Below, one piece after another: positions 6,575 through 10,000 of a DNA stretch of 10,000 nucleotides (its first letter is position 1; every line of letters starts with the position of its first letter). The notes beneath the pieces were generated by a model that saw only the letters and a program-made list of their open reading frames with translations, was not told the origin of the DNA and did no database searches. The DNA is from Desulfovibrio sp. (lineage in GTDB: Bacteria > Desulfobacterota > Desulfovibrionia > Desulfovibrionales > Desulfovibrionaceae). The position numbers were made by a program, and so were the translations under genes. Where the stretch lies: assembly GCA_020217165.1 (NCBI GenBank), contig JAIWOE010000048.1, forward strand, positions 1 through 10,000, given 5' to 3'.

Positions 6575-9500
6575 CAGGCCTGCGCATCCCCGGCAGGCAC
6601 CGGCGCAGGGGCGAACTGGGCCAGCACGGCGCGCATACGGTCCATGTCCACCGGCTTGGGCAGGTGTTCGTCCATGCCGGCCTCCAGGCAGGCCTGTCGA
6701 TCCCTGGGCATGGCATAGGCCGTGAGGGCAATGATGGGAATATCCTTCAGGTGCGCCCCGGCCTCGCCCTGGCGGATGGCCCGGGTGGCCTCCAGGCCGT
6801 TCATGACCGGCATCTGCACGTCCATGAAGACCATGTCGCAGGGGGTGCGGCGCAGGGATTCCAGGACGCGCAGGCCATTGGCCGCCACCTCCACCTGGGC
6901 GCCCAACATTTCCAGCATGCGCTGCATGGTCAGGCGATTGGTCTCGTCATCCTCGGCCAACAGCACCCGGAGCGTTCGGGGGGTCGTTGCCGGCGTGGCG
7001 GCGGATTCCGCGGGCAACGGTTCCGGCTCAACCCGGTCCATGGGCAGGGACACATACACCCGCGTACCCAGCCCTTCTCCGCTGACCAGGCACAGGGTGC
7101 CTTCCATCAGTTCGACCAGCCGCTTGACAATGGCCAGCCCCAGCCCTGCGCCCTGATGTTTGCGGGCAAGCCCCTGGTCGCCCTGGCCAAAGGCCTCGAA
7201 GACCAGCGCCAGCATCTCATCCGGAATGCCGGGACCGGTGTCCGTAACCACGAACAGCGTGTGGGGCCGCCGCAGGTGCGGCCCGTCCAGGCGGAAGGCC
7301 TCCACCAGCACCCGGCCGGTATCCGTGAACTTGATGGCGTTGCCGGCGAGGTTGAAGAGGATCTGCCGCAGTCGTTGCTCGTCCCCCAGAAGGAGTTCGG
7401 GCACCTCCGGCGCTGCCTGTACCTGCAGCTCCACCCCCTTTTCCGCCGCCACGATGCCCAGCAGATTCTCCACGGACACCAGGACCTCGGCCACCGAGAA
7501 GGGTTTGTCGTGCAGCCGCAGCTTGCCAGACTCCACAGCGGAAATGTCCAGGATGTCCGAAAGCAGGCTCGTGAGACGTCGGCTGGCCATGAGGGCGGTG
7601 TCCACGTGCAGTTGCTGCTCCTGGGCCAGGGGGGAATACTTGAGCAGCTGCAGCATACCGATGATGCCATTGAGGGGGGTGCGGATTTCGTGGCTCATGT
7701 TGGCCAGAAACTCGGTCTTGGCGCGGCTGGCGGCCTCGGCGGCTTCCTTGGACGCCACCAGCTCCTGCTCCGTGCGCTTTCTGGCGGTGATGTCCTCGAA
7801 CACGGTGGCGAACCGGCCCGGTGAAGGCGACACCACGGAGATGGCAAAGTGCTTGGCCAGGGGGTCAAAGTAGGCTTCAAAATGCAGACTTTTGCCGGTA
7901 CTGGCCACCTGGGCGTACTGGTCCAGGAAGGGCGGATCCTGGGTGCCATAGGCATCCCGGCTCAGGCGGCCCACCACCTGTTCCTTTCGGTAGCCCACCA
8001 GGCGTTCATAAGCCGGGTTGACGTCCAGGATGCGATACTCCACGGGATGGCCGTTCATGTCATAGACCACATCATGCAGGGCCATGCCTTCCTGCATGGA
8101 ATCGAACAGCAGCCGGAACCGCTCCTCGCTGTCTTGCAATGCCCGCTCTGCCCTGTTGCGGTCGGTCACATCCACCACGCAGGAGTACAACAGTTCTGCA
8201 TCATCCACCTTCACGGGCCGGGTGTAGACCTCCACATCCCGCAGATCCCCCCCTTTGCGGCGGTGCGTGAACTGGAAGAATCGTTTGTCTCCGGTGCGGG
8301 CGGCGTGCATTTCCTGACGCATTGTCTCCGGCGACAGAATGTTGATCTCAAAGATGGGCATGCCCCGCAGCTCGTTACGGGTCCAGCCGTAATAGGTGCT
8401 GGCCGAGTCGTTGGCGTCCTGGATGCGGCCGGTGGCGGGATTCACCAGCAGCATGACCATGGGATTGTCCTCGAACAGGGTGCGGTGGCGGGATTCGCTT
8501 TCTCGCAGCGCCGCTTCGAAGCGCTTGCGGTCCGTCACGTCCTCGGCCACGGCCATCACCGTATCATCGGGCACGTAGACAAAAAAATACTCGAGATGTC
8601 TGGTGATGCCCGTGGAGCGGAAGGTGTAATCCAGGCTCCCGCGAATGACGCTCCGATGGGTGAAGCAATGCTCAATATCCGCCCGTACGCCGGGGAGATC
8701 CTTGTAGAAATCCTTGAGTCTGGCCCCCAGATGCCCTTCCACCTTGCCTTCGGTCAGTTGCATGAGGGCGGGGTTCACGTCGTGCAGCACAAAATCATCG
8801 CCCTTCCATTGCCACAGGGCCAGGGCGATGGGCATGGCCTCGAACACGGCCCGGAACTGGGCCTCGCTTTTGCGCAGGTCCTCTGTCTTGGTGCGGATGC
8901 CCCGGCGCAGGGTGAAGACCCAGATGTAGGTGATGAGCAGCAGGCAGCCGGCAACGGACGCCACGTTGATCCAGCGCTGAGTCAGGCGGTGCATGGAGGC
9001 ATGATGCTCGCCCTCTGGATCGAACACGAACCCGGCGATGTTCCTGGAGTTGGTCATGCCCAGGGAGTTTAAGACATCGGCCATGCGCTGCCAGCGGCCG
9101 GTGTTCATGTGGCCTATTTCCACCAGATTCGGCAGGATGCTGTCGTGGATGATGGCAGCCTCGTACTCCAGGTGCTCCCGGCTGTTGGTGCAGCCGAATC
9201 TGGTGAGGAGTAGGTCGATGATTTCCTGGGGATGCTCCAGGGCGTACTGCCAGCCGCGCAGGGTGGCGTCTCGAAATCGTATGGTCCGATCCGTGTGCTC
9301 CCTGGCGTTGTGCTCCGTGGTAAACAAGCAATCCTCATAAAAATCAATGCCATAAGATCTCGGATGCAGAATTCGTACGGGGACGCCGGCCTTGCGATAG
9401 AAGAACGGCTCGTTGGAGGTATAGACAACCAAGGCGTCGCATTGGCCCCTGGAGAGGGAATCCGGTCGGTTCTCCCCTTGGAGGGCAATGATGCGCTCCA

Positions 9501-10000
9501 TGGGGATGCCTTCGTGGGCCAGCATGGCCAGAATGGACGGCACCTTGCCGGTGCCCAGGAGCAGGCGGCGGCCGGCCAGGTCATGCGGTGTTTCGATGCC
9601 CGAGGCTTCCAGAGTCAGCAGGGCCACGGGGGAATGCTGCAGGATGGCCGCCAGCACCACCAGGGGTGCGCCGTTGAGCCGCTGCCGCAGCACCTCGCTG
9701 GAATCGACACCGTAGTCTGCCTTGCCAGCCAGCACCAGATCGGTGGCATCAGCGGTCGGGTCGCGCTCAAGAATGGTCACGTCCAGGCCGGCTTCTTCGT
9801 AAAACCCCTTGCCCAGAGCAGTATAGTATCCAGCAAACTGAAACTGCGTGGTCCACTTGAGCTGCAGGGTCACCGACTCCAGGGGACGGGTTGCGCCGTG
9901 TGCCCCAGGGGCGAACGCGGGGGAGGATGTGGAATCGTGAGCCAGCGCCAGCCCGGGCCACGCCAGCAGCAGCGGCAGCAGCAGCCGGGCGCACAGCGTC
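6574..10000 (-). CDS. Hybrid sensor histidine kinase with NMT1/THI5-like periplasmic sensor, three PAS domains and a receiver (5' end outside window)
   Basis: The reading frame enters from beyond the right edge, so its start is not seen. The first visible residues (LLLPLLLAWPGLALA) are a Sec signal. A GTG at 9873 could be picked as a start but would cut the signal off. Numbered from 9873, an NMT1/THI5-type binding domain begins at once (LKWTTQFQFAGYYTALGKGF) and runs to about 290. Next come a membrane segment at about 303-323, three PAS domains (about 337-450, 458-575, 582-698), and HisKA with SHEIRTPL (phospho-acceptor His728). The ATPase domain has NLAGNAIKFT (841-850), DTGPGIP (878-884) and GAGLGLAI (908-915). 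The C-terminal receiver has acidic Glu974/Asp975/Asp976, phospho-acceptor Asp1018, Thr1051 and Lys1073. All signalling residues are intact. The periplasmic domain resembles proteins binding thiamine or riboflavin precursors or sulfonates; the ligand here is not known. No histidine phosphotransfer protein or separate response regulator is visible. The stop overlaps the AraC start. Confidence 0.95.
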   Translation of the reverse strand, partial: TLCARLLLPLLLAWPGLALAHDSTSSPAFAPGAHGATRPLESVTLQLKWTTQFQFAGYYTALGKGFYEEAGLDVTILERDPTADATDLVLAGKADYGVDSSEVLRQRLNGAPLVVLAAILQHSPVALLTLEASGIETPHDLAGRRLLLGTGKVPSILAMLAHEGIPMERIIALQGENRPDSLSRGQCDALVVYTSNEPFFYRKAGVPVRILHPRSYGIDFYEDCLFTTEHNAREHTDRTIRFRDATLRGWQYALEHPQEIIDLLLTRFGCTNSREHLEYEAAIIHDSILPNLVEIGHMNTGRWQRMADVLNSLGMTNSRNIAGFVFDPEGEHHASMHRLTQRWINVASVAGCLLLITYIWVFTLRRGIRTKTEDLRKSEAQFRAVFEAMPIALALWQWKGDDFVLHDVNPALMQLTEGKVEGHLGARLKDFYKDLPGVRADIEHCFTHRSVIRGSLDYTFRSTGITRHLEYFFVYVPDDTVMAVAEDVTDRKRFEAALRESESRHRTLFEDNPMVMLLVNPATGRIQDANDSASTYYGWTRNELRGMPIFEINILSPETMRQEMHAARTGDKRFFQFTHRRKGGDLRDVEVYTRPVKVDDAELLYSCVVDVTDRNRAERALQDSEERFRLLFDSMQEGMALHDVVYDMNGHPVEYRILDVNPAYERLVGYRKEQVVGRLSRDAYGTQDPPFLDQYAQVASTGKSLHFEAYFDPLAKHFAISVVSPSPGRFATVFEDITARKRTEQELVASKEAAEAASRAKTEFLANMSHEIRTPLNGIIGMLQLLKYSPLAQEQQLHVDTALMASRRLTSLLSDILDISAVESGKLRLHDKPFSVAEVLVSVENLLGIVAAEKGVELQVQAAPEVPELLLGDEQRLRQILFNLAGNAIKFTDTGRVLVEAFRLDGPHLRRPHTLFVVTDTGPGIPDEMLALVFEAFGQGDQGLARKHQGAGLGLAIVKRLVELMEGTLCLVSGEGLGTRVYVSLPMDRVEPEPLPAESAATPATTPRTLRVLLAEDDETNRLTMQRMLEMLGAQVEVAANGLRVLESLRRTPCDMVFMDVQMPVMNGLEATRAIRQGEAGAHLKDIPIIALTAYAMPRDRQACLEAGMDEHLPKPVDMDRMRAVLAQFAPAPVPAGDAQA

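Noticed and set aside
6538..9072. Two long plus-strand open frames opposite the hybrid kinase
   Set aside because: They mirror the kinase coding frame, show His/Gln-rich low-information translations, and have no plausible ribosome-binding sites or family motifs.
9767..9994. Minus-strand ATG-started frame near the right edge (75 codons)
   Set aside because: It is out of frame with the kinase. The kinase frame across the same bases encodes a proper signal peptide and linker.

Overview
This window looks like chromosomal DNA from a high-G+C Gram-negative bacterium. The style of the proteins (an orphan hybrid kinase with a periplasmic NMT1/THI5-type sensor, a UPF0173 hydrolase, an FtsH with an extended basic N-terminus) reminds me of the Desulfovibrio group. 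That placement is an impression from protein style, not a database result. I see no rRNA, tRNA, CRISPR array, insertion sequence or phage gene. Coding density is high, and no gene-free stretch exceeds about 170 bases.

Left part (1-2610). A secreted thioredoxin-fold protein (74-505, minus) lies divergent to a periplasmic family-3 solute-binding protein (about 673-1457, plus). The binding-protein gene is frameshifted: its Sec signal peptide and mature domain are in different frames, separated by a run of six C at 735-740. Convergent to it is a UPF0173 metallo-beta-lactamase-fold hydrolase (1517-2245, minus). That gene is in turn divergent from a small CopZ-like metal-binding protein (2413-2610, plus). 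A start-less partial reading frame at 1-77 may be a gene overlapping the end of the thioredoxin gene.

Middle (2679-4610). A full-length membrane-bound AAA protease FtsH is on the minus strand with all catalytic motifs present. The usual aromatic residue of its substrate-translocating pore loop is leucine.

Right part (4704-10000). This is a tightly packed minus-strand operon. It begins with a very large hybrid histidine kinase that enters from beyond the right edge: signal peptide, NMT1/THI5-like periplasmic domain, membrane segment, three PAS, HisKA, HATPase and receiver. Its stop overlaps the start of an AraC-family regulator (TGATG). The AraC gene is followed after 44 bases by an EamA/DMT-family exporter whose ribosome-binding site sits in a strong predicted hairpin. 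The order suggests that an extracytoplasmic ligand is sensed and that export of a small metabolite is controlled through the AraC protein. The operon appears to end in tandem terminator-like hairpins just ahead of ftsH.

The observations most worth a second look are the frameshifted binding-protein gene, the hairpin over the transporter start, and the kinase-AraC-exporter layout. I do not see a clearly new defence or mobile system in this window.
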